Below are positions 42,386-51,509 of a DNA stretch of 64,000 nucleotides, one piece after another. Below the pieces are notes generated by a model. The model saw only the letters and a program-made list of their open reading frames with translations. It ran no database searches and had not been told where the DNA came from. The position numbers and the translations under genes are program-made. Source of the DNA: Stutzerimonas kunmingensis (GTDB lineage: Bacteria; Pseudomonadota; Gammaproteobacteria; Pseudomonadales; Pseudomonadaceae); the NCBI RefSeq assembly GCF_002929225.1, contig NZ_PISM01000020.1, positions 62,001 to 126,000 of the forward strand, in the 5' to 3' direction. The first letter of the stretch is position 1. Every line of letters starts with the position of its first letter.

Positions 42386-44521
42386 ATGACGCACAAGACC
42401 CCCAAACAGAGCGAGCTCGCCGGCACCGATACCGTCGACCGCGCCAATCACAACGCCAAGCTCGATCAGCTGGAAGAGTTTCGCAGCGACGCCACCGGCG
42501 AGGCGCTGCGCACCAATCAGGGCGTGAAGATCGCCGACAACCAGAACACCCTCAAGGCCGGCGATCGTGGGCCCTCGCTGCTCGAAGATTTCATCATGCG
42601 CGAGAAGCTCACCCACTTTGACCACGAGCGCATCCCCGAGCGCATCGTGCATGCGCGTGGTTCGGCGGCGCACGGTGTGTTCGTCAGCTACGCCGACCAC
42701 AGCTGGCTGACCAAGGCCTCGTTCCTCGCCGCCGAAGGCAAGGAAACCCCGGTCTTCACGCGCTTCTCCACCGTGCAGGGCTCGCGCGGCTCGGCAGACA
42801 CCGTGCGCGACGTGCGCGGCTTCGCCACCAAGTTCTACACCGACGAGGGCAACTTCGATCTGGTCGGCAACAACATGCCAGTGTTCTTCATTCAGGACGC
42901 GATCAAGTTTCCGGACTTCGTGCATGCGGTGAAACCCGAGCCGCACAACGAGATCCCGCAGGCGCAGTCGGCTCACGACAGCTTCTGGGACTTCGTCTCG
43001 CTGACCCCGGAATCGGCGCACATGGTGCTCTGGACCATGTCCGATCGCGCCCTGCCGCGCAGCTTCCGGGCGATGGAAGGCTTTGGCGTGCACACCTTCC
43101 GCCTGATCAACGCTGAGGGCGTCAGCCGCTTCGTCAAGTTCCACTGGAAGCCGGTCGCGGGCGCCTTCTCGCTGGTCTGGGACGAGACGCTGAAGATTGC
43201 CGGCAAGGACCCGGACTTCAATCGCCGCGACATGTGGGAGTCCATCGAGATGGGCGACTACTTCGAGTGGGAGCTGGGCGTGCAGGTGGTGGAAGAGGCC
43301 GACGAGCACAAGTTCGATTTCGACCTGCTCGACCCAACCAAGCTCATCCCCGAGGAGCTGGTGCCGGTGCAGAAGCTCGGCAAGATGACCCTCAACCGCA
43401 ACCCGGACAACTTCTTCGCCGAGACCGAGCAGGCCGCCTTCCACATTGGCCACATCGTGCCGGGCATCGACTTCACCAATGACCCGCTGCTGCAGGGCCG
43501 GCTGTTTTCCTACACCGACACCCAGCTGCTGCGTCTCGGTGGGCCAAACTTCCACGAGATCCCGATCAACCGTCCGCTGTGCCCGTTCCACAACAATCAG
43601 CGCGACGCCTTCCATCGCCAGACTATCCACAAGGGCCGCGCCAATTACGAGCCCAACTCGATCGACAGCGGCTGGCCCAAGGAAACCCCGCCGGCGGCCC
43701 AGGGTGGCGGCTTCGAGAGCTATCCGGAGCGCGTCGAGGGCCACAAGATCCGCAACCGCAGCGAATCCTTCGGCGACCACTTCTCCCAGGCGACGCTGTT
43801 CTGGAACAGCATGAGCGCGCCGGAGAAGGAGCACATCATCGGCGCCTACACCTTCGAGCTGGGCAAGGTGGAGCGGGTGTTCATCCGCGAACGCCAGGTC
43901 AACGAGATCCTCGCCAATATCGACCTGGAGCTGGCCCGCCGTGTCGCCGAAAACCTGGGTCTGCCGGCGCCGAGCGCACCGACCGTGACGCCGAAGACGC
44001 CAACCCCGCAGGATTCGCCGGCGTTGAGCCTGATGAACCATGCACCGGGCAACATCAAGTCGCGCAAGGTGGCTATCCTGGTAGCCAACGGCGTCGATGG
44101 TGCGGCGATCGATGCGTTCAAGGCCAAGCTGGCCTCGGAGGGCGCGCTGGCAAAGATCATCGGTCCGTCACCGGCGCCGGTAAAAACGGCGGACGGCAAG
44201 ATGCTGCCGGTCGACGCCGCGATGGACGGCATGCCCTCGGTGATGTTCGATGCGGTCTTCGTCCCCGGCGGCGCCGATGCGGCGGCGGCCATGGCCAAGT
44301 CCGGCGAGGCCAAGCACTACGTGCTGGAGGCCTACAAGCACCTGAAACCTATCGTCATGCTCGGTGCGGCGCGGCCGCTGTTGGCATCGCTCGGTCTGCA
44401 ATCCGACGCCGGTCTGCTGGAAGGCGATGACGTGACTGGGGTGTTTGGCAACTTTGCCCAGGCACTCGGTCAACATCGCGTCTGGGCCCGCGAGGCCGCC
44501 GCGGAGGCCATCCCCGCCTGA
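42386..44521 (+). CDS. katE: Large-subunit catalase HPII
   Basis: 711 residues. Catalytic His in [12 protein letters not shown] (about residue 92), Asn in [18 protein letters not shown], and heme-ligand Tyr in [15 protein letters not shown] (about 379). The [22 protein letters not shown] block is typical of clade 2. A C-terminal glutamine-amidotransferase/DJ-1-like domain (about 560-705, [24 protein letters not shown]) confirms the large HPII type. It destroys hydrogen peroxide. The catalase is followed by a strong terminator. Confidence 0.96.
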   Translation: MTHKTPKQSELAGTDTVDRANHNAKLDQLEEFRSDATGEALRTNQGVKIADNQNTLKAGDRGPSLLEDFIMREKLTHFDHERIPERIVHARGSAAHGVFVSYADHSWLTKASFLAAEGKETPVFTRFSTVQGSRGSADTVRDVRGFATKFYTDEGNFDLVGNNMPVFFIQDAIKFPDFVHAVKPEPHNEIPQAQSAHDSFWDFVSLTPESAHMVLWTMSDRALPRSFRAMEGFGVHTFRLINAEGVSRFVKFHWKPVAGAFSLVWDETLKIAGKDPDFNRRDMWESIEMGDYFEWELGVQVVEEADEHKFDFDLLDPTKLIPEELVPVQKLGKMTLNRNPDNFFAETEQAAFHIGHIVPGIDFTNDPLLQGRLFSYTDTQLLRLGGPNFHEIPINRPLCPFHNNQRDAFHRQTIHKGRANYEPNSIDSGWPKETPPAAQGGGFESYPERVEGHKIRNRSESFGDHFSQATLFWNSMSAPEKEHIIGAYTFELGKVERVFIRERQVNEILANIDLELARRVAENLGLPAPSAPTVTPKTPTPQDSPALSLMNHAPGNIKSRKVAILVANGVDGAAIDAFKAKLASEGALAKIIGPSPAPVKTADGKMLPVDAAMDGMPSVMFDAVFVPGGADAAAAMAKSGEAKHYVLEAYKHLKPIVMLGAARPLLASLGLQSDAGLLEGDDVTGVFGNFAQALGQHRVWAREAAAEAIPA

Positions 44522-44581
44522 GGTTTGCGCGAGGTTCGAGCGAGCACCAGCCCGCTCGAACCTGGCTGCGAGCCATCGACA

Positions 44582-44617
44582 CAGAACGCCGGCGCATGCC
44601 GGCGTTCTGCTTTTTTT
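44582..44617 (+). terminator. Terminator after katE
   Basis: CAGAACGCCGGC (44582-44593), loop GCAT, GCCGGCGTTCTG (44598-44609), then C and seven Ts. Perfect 12-bp stem. Confidence 0.95.
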
Positions 44618-44720
44618 ACTTGGTTAACTCGCCGCAAAGGCCCGAAATAGACACAGGTCATGGTCTCGCTGATCTGGCTTGCCCATGCTGAAGGCGTCTG
44701 TCAGCGGATGGAGCCATACC

Positions 44721-46208
44721 ATGAGCGATACCCCTAACGTAGCCCTTCGCCAGGGTCTGCTTGGCATCCCGATCGGTCTGTTGGTGGCCGTACTGGCGCT
44801 CATTGGCGTGCTGCTGATGCCACTGCCTGCCGACCTGCCCGTGGCCGGCCAGCGAGTGCTGGCGATCCTGGTGTTCGCGGTGGTGGTGTGGATCACCGAA
44901 GCGGTGTCCTATGAAGTCAGCGCGATCATGATCACCGCGCTGCTGGCGTTCCTCATTGGTACGGCGCCTACGCTGGAAAACCCCGAGGTCGTCTACGGCA
45001 CCTCAAAGGCGATCGGCATGGGGCTTTCCGGCTTCGCCAATCCGGCATTGGCGCTGGTAGCCGGAGCCCTGTTCATCGCTGCGGCGATGACCCTGACCGG
45101 GCTCGACCGGCGCATTGCCTTGATGACCCTATCCAGGGTTGGCACCAGTTCGCGGCACATTCTCGGCGGCACGCTGGTGGTCATCGTCCTGCTAAGCCTG
45201 GTGGTGCCCAGCGCCACGGCACGCGCCGCCTGCGTGGTGCCGATCATGCTCGGCATCATCACCGCGTTCGGCATCGACAAACGTTCCAACTTTGCCGCGG
45301 GCATGATGATCATCGTCGCCCAGGGCACCAGCATCTGGAACATCGGCATCCAGACCGCAGCGGCGCAGAACCTGCTGCTGGTGGGCTTCATGGACAAACT
45401 GCTGGGTGAGCGAGTCAGCTGGATCGACTGGCTCGTCGCCGGCGCACCCTGGGCCGTGCTGATGTCCTTCGTCCTGCTTTTCATCGTGCTCAAGCTACTG
45501 CCGCCCGAAACCGAGCGGATAGCCGGTGGCAAGGAAGCCGTGGCACGCTCGCTCGCCGAACTCGGACCGATGACGTCGGCGCAGAAGCGCCTGCTCGCCG
45601 TGTCCATCGGTCTACTGCTGTGCTGGGCCACCGAGGGCAAGCTGCACAGCTTCGACACCACCAGCACCACCTACGCGGGACTGGTGATCCTGATGCTGCC
45701 GCGCATCGGCGTGATGAACTGGAAGGAGGTTCAGGCGCGGGTGCCCTGGGGCACGGTGATCGTCTTCGGCGTCGGGATCAGCCTCGGCACGGTATTGCTC
45801 ACGACTCAGGCCGGACAGTGGCTGGGCGCGCAGGTGGTCGCTCACACCGGGCTTGGCGTGGTGGGGCCGCTGGGCATCTTCGCCATTCTCGGCGCCTTTC
45901 TCATCGTGATCCATCTGGGCTTTGCCAGTGCCACGGCGCTGACCTCGGCGATGCTGCCGATCCTGATCTCGGTGTTGCTCAGCCTGCCAGGGGATTTCAG
46001 CCGGCTGGGGATGACCATGCTGCTTGGCTTTGTCGTCAGCTATGGCTTCATCCTGCCGATCAACGCGCCGCAGAACATGGTTTGCCTGGGCACCGAGACC
46101 TTCAGCGCGCAGCAATTCGCCAAGGTCGGCGTGCTGGTAACGCTGATCGGCTATCTGAGCATGTTGCTGTTCGCGATGACCTGGTGGCGCTGGCTGGGTT
46201 GGATCTGA
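44721..46208 (+). CDS. SLC13/DASS family anion permease
   Basis: 495 residues from ATG 44721 (MSDTPNVALRQG); an upstream Met is less likely. About eleven to twelve helices. Family blocks include VVWITEAVSYEVSAIMITALLAF, LVVPSATARAACVVPIMLGI and AQGTSIWNIGIQTAAAQNLLL, which correspond to the first substrate/sodium motif, and LTSAMLPILISVLL with INAPQNMVCLGTETF as the second. Such carriers take up dicarboxylates, citrate, sulfate or similar anions with sodium. The substrate cannot be read from sequence. Confidence 0.87.
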   Translation: MSDTPNVALRQGLLGIPIGLLVAVLALIGVLLMPLPADLPVAGQRVLAILVFAVVVWITEAVSYEVSAIMITALLAFLIGTAPTLENPEVVYGTSKAIGMGLSGFANPALALVAGALFIAAAMTLTGLDRRIALMTLSRVGTSSRHILGGTLVVIVLLSLVVPSATARAACVVPIMLGIITAFGIDKRSNFAAGMMIIVAQGTSIWNIGIQTAAAQNLLLVGFMDKLLGERVSWIDWLVAGAPWAVLMSFVLLFIVLKLLPPETERIAGGKEAVARSLAELGPMTSAQKRLLAVSIGLLLCWATEGKLHSFDTTSTTYAGLVILMLPRIGVMNWKEVQARVPWGTVIVFGVGISLGTVLLTTQAGQWLGAQVVAHTGLGVVGPLGIFAILGAFLIVIHLGFASATALTSAMLPILISVLLSLPGDFSRLGMTMLLGFVVSYGFILPINAPQNMVCLGTETFSAQQFAKVGVLVTLIGYLSMLLFAMTWWRWLGWI

Positions 46209-46250
46209 GCAGCCCTACATTTCGGATCGACGCCTGGCAGCACTGATGCG

Positions 46251-46763
46251 CTAGGCGTTCTTGCCCGGTAGCGCCTCCAGCTCGCGCCAGTGCAGGAACA
46301 GGCGCAGATCGAACTCGATCTGCCCGTAGCCGGGCAGCATGTGTTCGCACAGCTTGTAGAAGGCACGGTTGTGCTCGCTCTCACGCAGATGGGCCAGTTC
46401 GTGCACCACGATCATCTGCAGGAATTCCGGTGCCGCCTCGCGAAACAGTGCGGCGACGCGGATCTCCTTTTTCGCCTTGAGCTTGCCGCCCTGCACCCGT
46501 GACACCGCGGTATGCAGACCCAGCGCGCGATGGGTCAGGTCGAGGCGATTGTCATAGAGCACCTTGTCGATCGGCGGCGTGCTTTTCAGGTAGTCCTGCT
46601 TGAGCGTCTGTACGTAGCCGTACAGTGCCTTGTCGCTCTGCACCTGATGGCGGCCGGGGTAGCGGCGCTGAAGATAGTCGCCCAGGCGCTGCTCGGCGAT
46701 CAGCTGGCGCACCTGCGCCAGCAGCGGCTCCGGGTAACCGCGCAGGTACTTGAGATCGGTCAT
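46251..46763 (-). CDS. YgjP-type metallopeptidase (DUF45/M48-like)
   Basis: 170 residues from ATG 46763. The zinc motif is VVHELAHLRESEHNRAFY (HExxH plus distal His), at about residues 123-140, with typical flanks VQGGKLKAKKEIRVAALFREAAPEFLQMI and LPGYGQIEFDLRLFLHWRELE. Family members are called YgjP-like zinc-dependent hydrolases; substrates are unknown. Its start touches the znuB stop, so it is probably cotranscribed with the zinc transporter. Confidence 0.82.
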   Translation of the reverse strand: MTDLKYLRGYPEPLLAQVRQLIAEQRLGDYLQRRYPGRHQVQSDKALYGYVQTLKQDYLKSTPPIDKVLYDNRLDLTHRALGLHTAVSRVQGGKLKAKKEIRVAALFREAAPEFLQMIVVHELAHLRESEHNRAFYKLCEHMLPGYGQIEFDLRLFLHWRELEALPGKNA

Positions 46764-47548
46764 CAGGCGCGTTTCGGCCAGGCGAAGCTGAGCAGGAACA
46801 GCGCGGCGGCGCTGACCACGATGGAGGGCCCGGCGGGGGTGTCTTCGAACCAGGACAGCGTCAGACCCAGGCACACCGCGACGATACCCAGCAGGCTGGC
46901 GCCAAAGGCCATCTGCTCCGGCGTGCGCGCATGGCGTTGCGCTGCGGCCGCGGGAATGATCAGCAGCGAGGTGATCAGCAGCACGCCGACGATCTTCATC
47001 GCCACGGCGATCACCACGGCGATCAGCAGCATCAGCGCCAGGCGGATACCGGCCACCGGCAACCCTTCGACCTTGGCCAGCTCCTCGTGCACGGTGATCG
47101 CCAAGAGTGGCCGCCACAGCGGAATCAGCATCAGCAGCACCAGGGCGCTGCCGCCGATGATCCAGGCCAGGTCGCTCGGTCCCACGGCGAGCAGATCGCC
47201 GAACAGATAGCCCATCAGGTCGATGCGCACGTCATCCATGAAGCTCAGCGACACCAGGCCCAGCGACAGCGTGCTGTGGGCGAGGATGCCGAGCAGCGTG
47301 TCCGAGGCCAGCGGCTGGCGCTGCTGCAGGGTGACCAGCAAGAGCGCGAGCAGCACGCAGCCGACGGTCACCGCCAGGGTCAGGTTGACGTCGAGCATCA
47401 GCCCGAGGGCGACGCCGAACAGCGCGGCGTGGGACAGGGTGTCGCCGAAATAGGCCATGCGCCGCCAGACGACGAAAGAGCCGAGCGGGCCGGCGACCAG
47501 CGCCAGGGCGAGGCCGGCGAGCAGGGCGTTGAGAAGGAAATCGGGCAT
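46763..47548 (-). CDS. znuB: Zinc ABC transporter permease
   Basis: 261 residues, about eight helices. It starts MPDFLLNALLAGLALALVAGPLGSFVVWRRMAYFGDTLSHAALFGVALG, the ABC-3 family signature, and has GIRLALMLLIAVVIAVAMKIVGVLLITSLLIIPAAAA. It forms the inner-membrane channel for Zn(II) with ZnuC and ZnuA. It lies 12 bp after znuC. Confidence 0.94.
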   Translation of the reverse strand: MPDFLLNALLAGLALALVAGPLGSFVVWRRMAYFGDTLSHAALFGVALGLMLDVNLTLAVTVGCVLLALLLVTLQQRQPLASDTLLGILAHSTLSLGLVSLSFMDDVRIDLMGYLFGDLLAVGPSDLAWIIGGSALVLLMLIPLWRPLLAITVHEELAKVEGLPVAGIRLALMLLIAVVIAVAMKIVGVLLITSLLIIPAAAAQRHARTPEQMAFGASLLGIVAVCLGLTLSWFEDTPAGPSIVVSAAALFLLSFAWPKRA

Positions 47549-47560
47549 CGGAGGCTCTGT

Positions 47561-48331
47561 CTAGTGCTTGCAGTTCGGGCCGTGGACGTGGGGTTTGCCG
47601 GTCACCACGCTGCCGTGCAGGTCGTGGCTGTGATCGTGCTGGTGGTGGTAGATCGCCAGGCTGCGTGCGTCCTGGCCGAACAGCTCGACGAAGGCCGGGT
47701 CGCTGCTGACCTGCTCCGGATGCCCCGAGCAGCAGACGTGGCGATTGAGGCAGACCACCTGGTCGGTGGCGCTCATCACCAGATGCAGGTCGTGGGAAAC
47801 CATCAGCACGCCGCAGCCGTAACGGTCGCGCAGTACGCCGATCAACCGGTACAGCTCGGCCTGGCCAGCCACGTCCACACCCTGTACGGGTTCATCCAGC
47901 ACTAGCAGTTCCGGTTCGCGCAGCAGGGCGCGGGCGAGCAGCACACGCTGCATCTCGCCGCCGGAAATCTTCTGCAGCGGGCTGTCGATGACGTGTTCGG
48001 CACCGACTTCGCCCAGCGCCGCCAACGCACGGGCACGGTCGACGCCGGGCACCAGGCGCAAAAAGCGCAGCACCGACAAGGGCAGGGTGGGGTCCACGTG
48101 GAGCTTCTGCGGCATGTAGCCGACACGCAGCTTCGGCTTGCGCCAGACTTGGCCGCGATCAGGTTTCAGCAAGCCCAGCACGGCCCGTACCAGCGTGGTC
48201 TTGCCGGCGCCATTGGGGCCGATCAGGGTGACGATCTCGCCGCGATGCACCTGCAGTTGCGCGCCTTCCAGCACGTTCTGGTTGGCGAAGCGCACGTGGA
48301 TGTCATCCAGCCGCAGCAGCACCTCGCTCAT
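47561..48331 (-). CDS. znuC: Zinc ABC transporter ATP-binding protein
   Basis: 256 residues from ATG 48331, overlapping the zur stop by 4 bp. Walker [11 protein letters not shown], signature [16 protein letters not shown], Walker [14 protein letters not shown] His-rich tail ([29 protein letters not shown]) may bind zinc, a feature common in ZnuC. It belongs to the zur-znuC-znuB operon. Confidence 0.94.
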   Translation of the reverse strand: MSEVLLRLDDIHVRFANQNVLEGAQLQVHRGEIVTLIGPNGAGKTTLVRAVLGLLKPDRGQVWRKPKLRVGYMPQKLHVDPTLPLSVLRFLRLVPGVDRARALAALGEVGAEHVIDSPLQKISGGEMQRVLLARALLREPELLVLDEPVQGVDVAGQAELYRLIGVLRDRYGCGVLMVSHDLHLVMSATDQVVCLNRHVCCSGHPEQVSSDPAFVELFGQDARSLAIYHHQHDHSHDLHGSVVTGKPHVHGPNCKH

Positions 48332-48813
48332 GCGGCTTTCCGGCAGTTCGAGCAGAGGCCGACCACTTCCACGGTCTGCCCCTCGACGGCGAAGCCGACG
48401 CTGCCGGCGGCGCTGTCGATGGCCTCGGCGATGGCGCGTTGCTCGAGTTCGATGGCGGTGTGGCAGTGCCGGCAGATGAGGAACTGGCCCTGGTGCGGAT
48501 GCTCCGGATGGTTGCAGCCGATGAAGGCGTTGAGCGACGCGATGCGATGCACCAGGCCGTTCTCCAGCAGGAAATCCAGCGCGCGGTAGACGGTGGGCGG
48601 CGCGGCGCGGCGGCCATCCTGCTCGCTCAGTACGGCGAGGATGTCGTAGGCGCCGAGCGGCCTGTGGCTTTGCCAGACCAGCTCCAGCACACGCTTGCGC
48701 AGGGCGGTCAGGCGCACGCCCTGGCGCGCGCAGAGGCTGTCGGCTTCGGCCAGCGCGTGGCTGACACAATGGTCATGGTCGTGGGGCGTACAGGCCAGCG
48801 GGGTCTTGGACAT
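48328..48813 (-). CDS. zur: Zinc uptake regulator Zur (Fur family)
   Basis: 161 residues. Winged-helix domain (about 30-95: [33 protein letters not shown] and [19 protein letters not shown]). The metal domain has two CxxC pairs (LICRHCH, GLCSNC) that hold the structural zinc, and a CNHPEHPHQ loop. With zinc it represses the transporter genes. It heads the operon zur-znuC-znuB and is divergent from znuA across a 64-bp gap. Confidence 0.94.
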   Translation of the reverse strand: MSKTPLACTPHDHDHCVSHALAEADSLCARQGVRLTALRKRVLELVWQSHRPLGAYDILAVLSEQDGRRAAPPTVYRALDFLLENGLVHRIASLNAFIGCNHPEHPHQGQFLICRHCHTAIELEQRAIAEAIDSAAGSVGFAVEGQTVEVVGLCSNCRKAA

Positions 48814-48839
48814 GAGCGGCGACGTGTTGGGGTAGAGAC

Positions 48840-48851
48840 GTTATTATGTAC
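48840..48851. promoter_or_regulatory. Candidate Zur operator in the zur-znuA gap
   Basis: GTTATTATGTAC resembles the half-conserved GTTATANTATAAC palindrome bound by gammaproteobacterial Zur. It lies between the divergent zur and znuA starts, where one site could control both. Confidence 0.5.
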
Positions 48852-48877
48852 CAATTCCCCCCGTACGAGTGACGCCC

Positions 48878-49939
48878 GTGAATCGTCTTTTTTCCCTTCC
48901 CTTGCTCGCGGCGCTGGTTGCTGGCGCCGCGTCCGCCCACGCCGAAGTCCGCGTGCTGACCAGCATCAAGCCGCTGCAGCTGATCGCCGCGGCGGTTCAG
49001 GATGGCGTCGGTGAGCCTGACGTTCTGCTGCCGGCCAGCGCTTCGGCGCATCATTACTCGCTGCGACCGTCCGACGTACGGCGTATCCGCGATGCGCAGC
49101 TGTTCTACTGGATCGGCCCGGATCTGGAGAGCTTCCTGCCGCGCGCACTGAGCGCTCGTGAAGGCACGACCGTAGCGGTGCAGGACGTGCCAAAACTGAC
49201 TCTGCGTCGTTTTGGTGATGCGCACGCGCACGACGAGGCTGAACATCACGATCACGACGATCACGACGATCACGACGATCACGACGATCACGACGATCAC
49301 GACGATCACGACGATCACGACGATCACGACGGCCATGACCATGATGCTCACGAGCATGACGAAGCCGCACATGGCGAGACCGCCCATGCCGACGAGCACG
49401 ACCATGACCATCGGCCGGGCACGCTCGATGCGCACCTGTGGCTGCTGCCAGCCAACGCCCTGATCATCGCCGAGCGCATGGCCGCTGACCTGGCCGCCGC
49501 CGACCCGGCCAACGCACAGCGCTACCAGGCCAACTCGGCGGCCTTCGCCCAGCGCATCGAGGCGCTCGACGCCCGCCTCAAGCAGCGCTTCAGCAAGGTG
49601 CAGAACAAGCCGTTCTTCGTTTTCCACGAGGCCTACGACTACTTCGAGGCGGCCTACGGCCTGCGCCATGCCGGCGTGTTCAGTGCCGGTGGCGAGTCGC
49701 AACCCGGCGCCCGGCATGTCGCGGCGATGCGCGAGCGGTTGCAGCAGGCCGGGCCGAGCTGCGTGTTCAGCGAACCACCGGCGCGTCCGCGCCTGGCCGA
49801 GACGCTGACCGCCGGCTTGCCGGTGAAGATGGCGGAGCTGGATGTGCTCGGTGTCGGCCTGGCGACCGATGCGCAGGGCTACGAAAAGTTGCTGGAAGGC
49901 CTCGGCGACACCCTGGCCGGCTGCCTGGAATCGCTCTGA
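48878..49939 (+). CDS. znuA: Zinc-binding periplasmic protein ZnuA
   Basis: 353 residues from GTG 48878 (MNRLFSLPLLAALVAGAASAHA, signal peptide); an in-frame GTG at 48869 is an alternative and neither has a strong ribosome site. The mature protein has the cluster A-I fold: VRVLTSIKPLQLIAAAVQDG, His ligand in SASAHHYSLRPSDV, LDAHLWLLPANA and VFHEAYDYFE. A very His/Asp-rich loop (about 125-185) holds eight exact Asp-Asp-His units. It hands zinc to ZnuB. Confidence 0.92.
   Translation: MNRLFSLPLLAALVAGAASAHAEVRVLTSIKPLQLIAAAVQDGVGEPDVLLPASASAHHYSLRPSDVRRIRDAQLFYWIGPDLESFLPRALSAREGTTVAVQDVPKLTLRRFGDAHAHDEAEHHDHDDHDDHDDHDDHDDHDDHDDHDDHDGHDHDAHEHDEAAHGETAHADEHDHDHRPGTLDAHLWLLPANALIIAERMAADLAAADPANAQRYQANSAAFAQRIEALDARLKQRFSKVQNKPFFVFHEAYDYFEAAYGLRHAGVFSAGGESQPGARHVAAMRERLQQAGPSCVFSEPPARPRLAETLTAGLPVKMAELDVLGVGLATDAQGYEKLLEGLGDTLAGCLESL
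49255..49326 (+). repeat. Eight tandem copies of a 9-bp unit in znuA
   Basis: GACGATCAC is repeated eight times without change (49255-49326), encoding (Asp-Asp-His)8 in the metal-binding loop. Units are multiples of three, so copy-number changes keep the frame. Confidence 0.95.
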
Positions 49940-49945
49940 TCCAGC

Positions 49946-49971
49946 GCCCGGCCTGATCCGTCAGGTCGGGC
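49946..49971. terminator. Hairpin between converging znuA and transaminase genes
   Basis: GCCCG/CGGGC and CCTGA/TCAGG form one stem with a single G opposite T, loop TCCG. No T tract on either side, so its termination role is uncertain. Confidence 0.45.
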
Positions 49972-49992
49972 CACGCCTCTCGGGGCGCTGCG

Positions 49993-51318
49993 TCAGCCGG
50001 CCTTGCGAATACCGTCGGCGAGCAACTCCATCATCTGGTCGATCTCGGCCTTCTCGACGATCAGCGCCGGCGACAGCGCAATGGTGTCGCCGCTGGCGCG
50101 TACCAGCAGGCCCTTCTCGAAACACTCCCGGAACACCTCGTAACCGCGCTTGCCGACGCCATCGACATGGGCAGCGAACTGGATACCCGCGACCAGCCCG
50201 ACCGTGCGGATGTCGATCACGTTGGGCAGGTCCCTGAGGCTGAACAGTGCTTCCTGCCAGTAGGGCTCCAGGTCGATGGCCTTCTGGAACAGGTTTTCCT
50301 GCTGATAGATCTGCTGGGTCGCCAACGCCGCCGCGCAGGCCACCGGATGCCCGGAGTAGGTGTAGCCGTGGAAGAACTCGATGACGTTTTCCGGTCCCTT
50401 CATGAAGGCATCGAACAGGTGGTCGGCGACCAGCACCGCGCCCATGGGAATCGCGCCGTTGGTCAGGCCCTTGGCGCAGGTGAGGATGTCCGGCGTCACG
50501 CCCCAGCGCTGGGCGGCGAAGGCTTCGCCGACACGGCCGAAGCCGGTGATGACCTCATCGAAGATCAGCAGGATGCCGTGCTTGGCGGTGATCTCGCGCA
50601 GACGCTGCAGATAGCCCACCGGCGGCAGGATGACCCCGGCCGAGCCGGACATCGGCTCGACGATCACTGCGGCGATGTTCTCCGCGCCATGCAGCACCAC
50701 CAGCCGCTCCAGTTCATCGGCGCGCTCCACGCCATGCTGCGGCAGGCCCTTGCTGAAGGCGTTGCGCTGCAGATCGAGGGTGTGCGGCAGGTGATCGACG
50801 CCCGGCAGCATCGGGCCGAAGGCGCGGCGGTTGTTGGCCATGCCGCCCACCGACATGCCGCCGAAACCGACGCCGTGATAGGCCAGCTCGCGGCCGATCA
50901 GCCGCGTACGCGAGCCCTGACCGATGGCGCGCTGATAGGCGAGGGCGATCTTCAGCGCGGTATCCGCCGACTCCGATCCGGAGTTGGTGAAGAACACCCG
51001 GTTCAGTCCTTCGGGGCTGATGGCGGCGAGTTTCTCGGCCAGCTCGAAAGGTAGCGGATGGCCCATCTGAAAGGTCGGCGCGAAGTCCATCTTGGCGATC
51101 TGCTTGCTCACCGCTTCGCTGATCTCGCGCCGGCCATGGCCGGCATTGCAGCACCAGAGCCCGGCCGTGCCGTCGAGTACCTGGCGGCCGTCGCTCGCCG
51201 TGTAATACATGCCCTCGGCGCTCTCCAGCAGGCGCGGCGTGGCCTTGAACTGGCGGTTGGCGGTGAAGGGCATCCAGAAGTGATCGGGCGAGGCGTCGGG
51301 GTGGAAATCCTGTGACAT
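49993..51318 (-). CDS. Omega-amino acid--pyruvate transaminase (class III)
   Basis: 441 residues. PLP Lys is in LTCAKGLTNGAIPMGAVL, with LLIFDEVITGFGRVGE and FFTNSGSESADTALKIALAY before it. The N-terminal FWMPFTANRQFKATPRLLESAEGMYY closely matches pseudomonad omega-amino acid:pyruvate transaminases (BauA/SpuC group). It moves the amino group of an omega-amine, such as beta-alanine or a polyamine product, to pyruvate. It is divergent from an aldehyde dehydrogenase gene that would oxidise the aldehyde formed. The natural substrate is not certain. Confidence 0.87.
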   Translation of the reverse strand: MSQDFHPDASPDHFWMPFTANRQFKATPRLLESAEGMYYTASDGRQVLDGTAGLWCCNAGHGRREISEAVSKQIAKMDFAPTFQMGHPLPFELAEKLAAISPEGLNRVFFTNSGSESADTALKIALAYQRAIGQGSRTRLIGRELAYHGVGFGGMSVGGMANNRRAFGPMLPGVDHLPHTLDLQRNAFSKGLPQHGVERADELERLVVLHGAENIAAVIVEPMSGSAGVILPPVGYLQRLREITAKHGILLIFDEVITGFGRVGEAFAAQRWGVTPDILTCAKGLTNGAIPMGAVLVADHLFDAFMKGPENVIEFFHGYTYSGHPVACAAALATQQIYQQENLFQKAIDLEPYWQEALFSLRDLPNVIDIRTVGLVAGIQFAAHVDGVGKRGYEVFRECFEKGLLVRASGDTIALSPALIVEKAEIDQMMELLADGIRKAG

Positions 51319-51395
51319 GGGGCTGGCTCCGGGTGGCGAGCGGCTATGCTGCGACGGCGAGCCGCAGGGTTTTCATCGAGTCTATGTTTAATAAA

Positions 51396-51429
51396 ACGAA
51401 CAAAACAAGGCGATAGACCGGCCGTTCGT
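51396..51429. promoter_or_regulatory. Inverted repeat in the divergent promoter region
   Basis: ACGAAC (51396-51401) and GTTCGT (51424-51429) lie in an AT-rich part of the 191-bp gap between transaminase and dehydrogenase starts. Possible operator for a shared regulator; no regulator gene is adjacent. Confidence 0.3.
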
Positions 51430-51509
51430 AAAAAATATTGATAGGGTCCGCGCCGCTGGTTTAGGGTGCCTTTTCCACAGCCCGAAGACCTGACTAGAGA
51501 GGATGCACC

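Noticed and set aside
49240..49345. Short regular repeats as a possible CRISPR array
   Set aside because: Uninterrupted 9-bp units without spacers, in frame within znuA.
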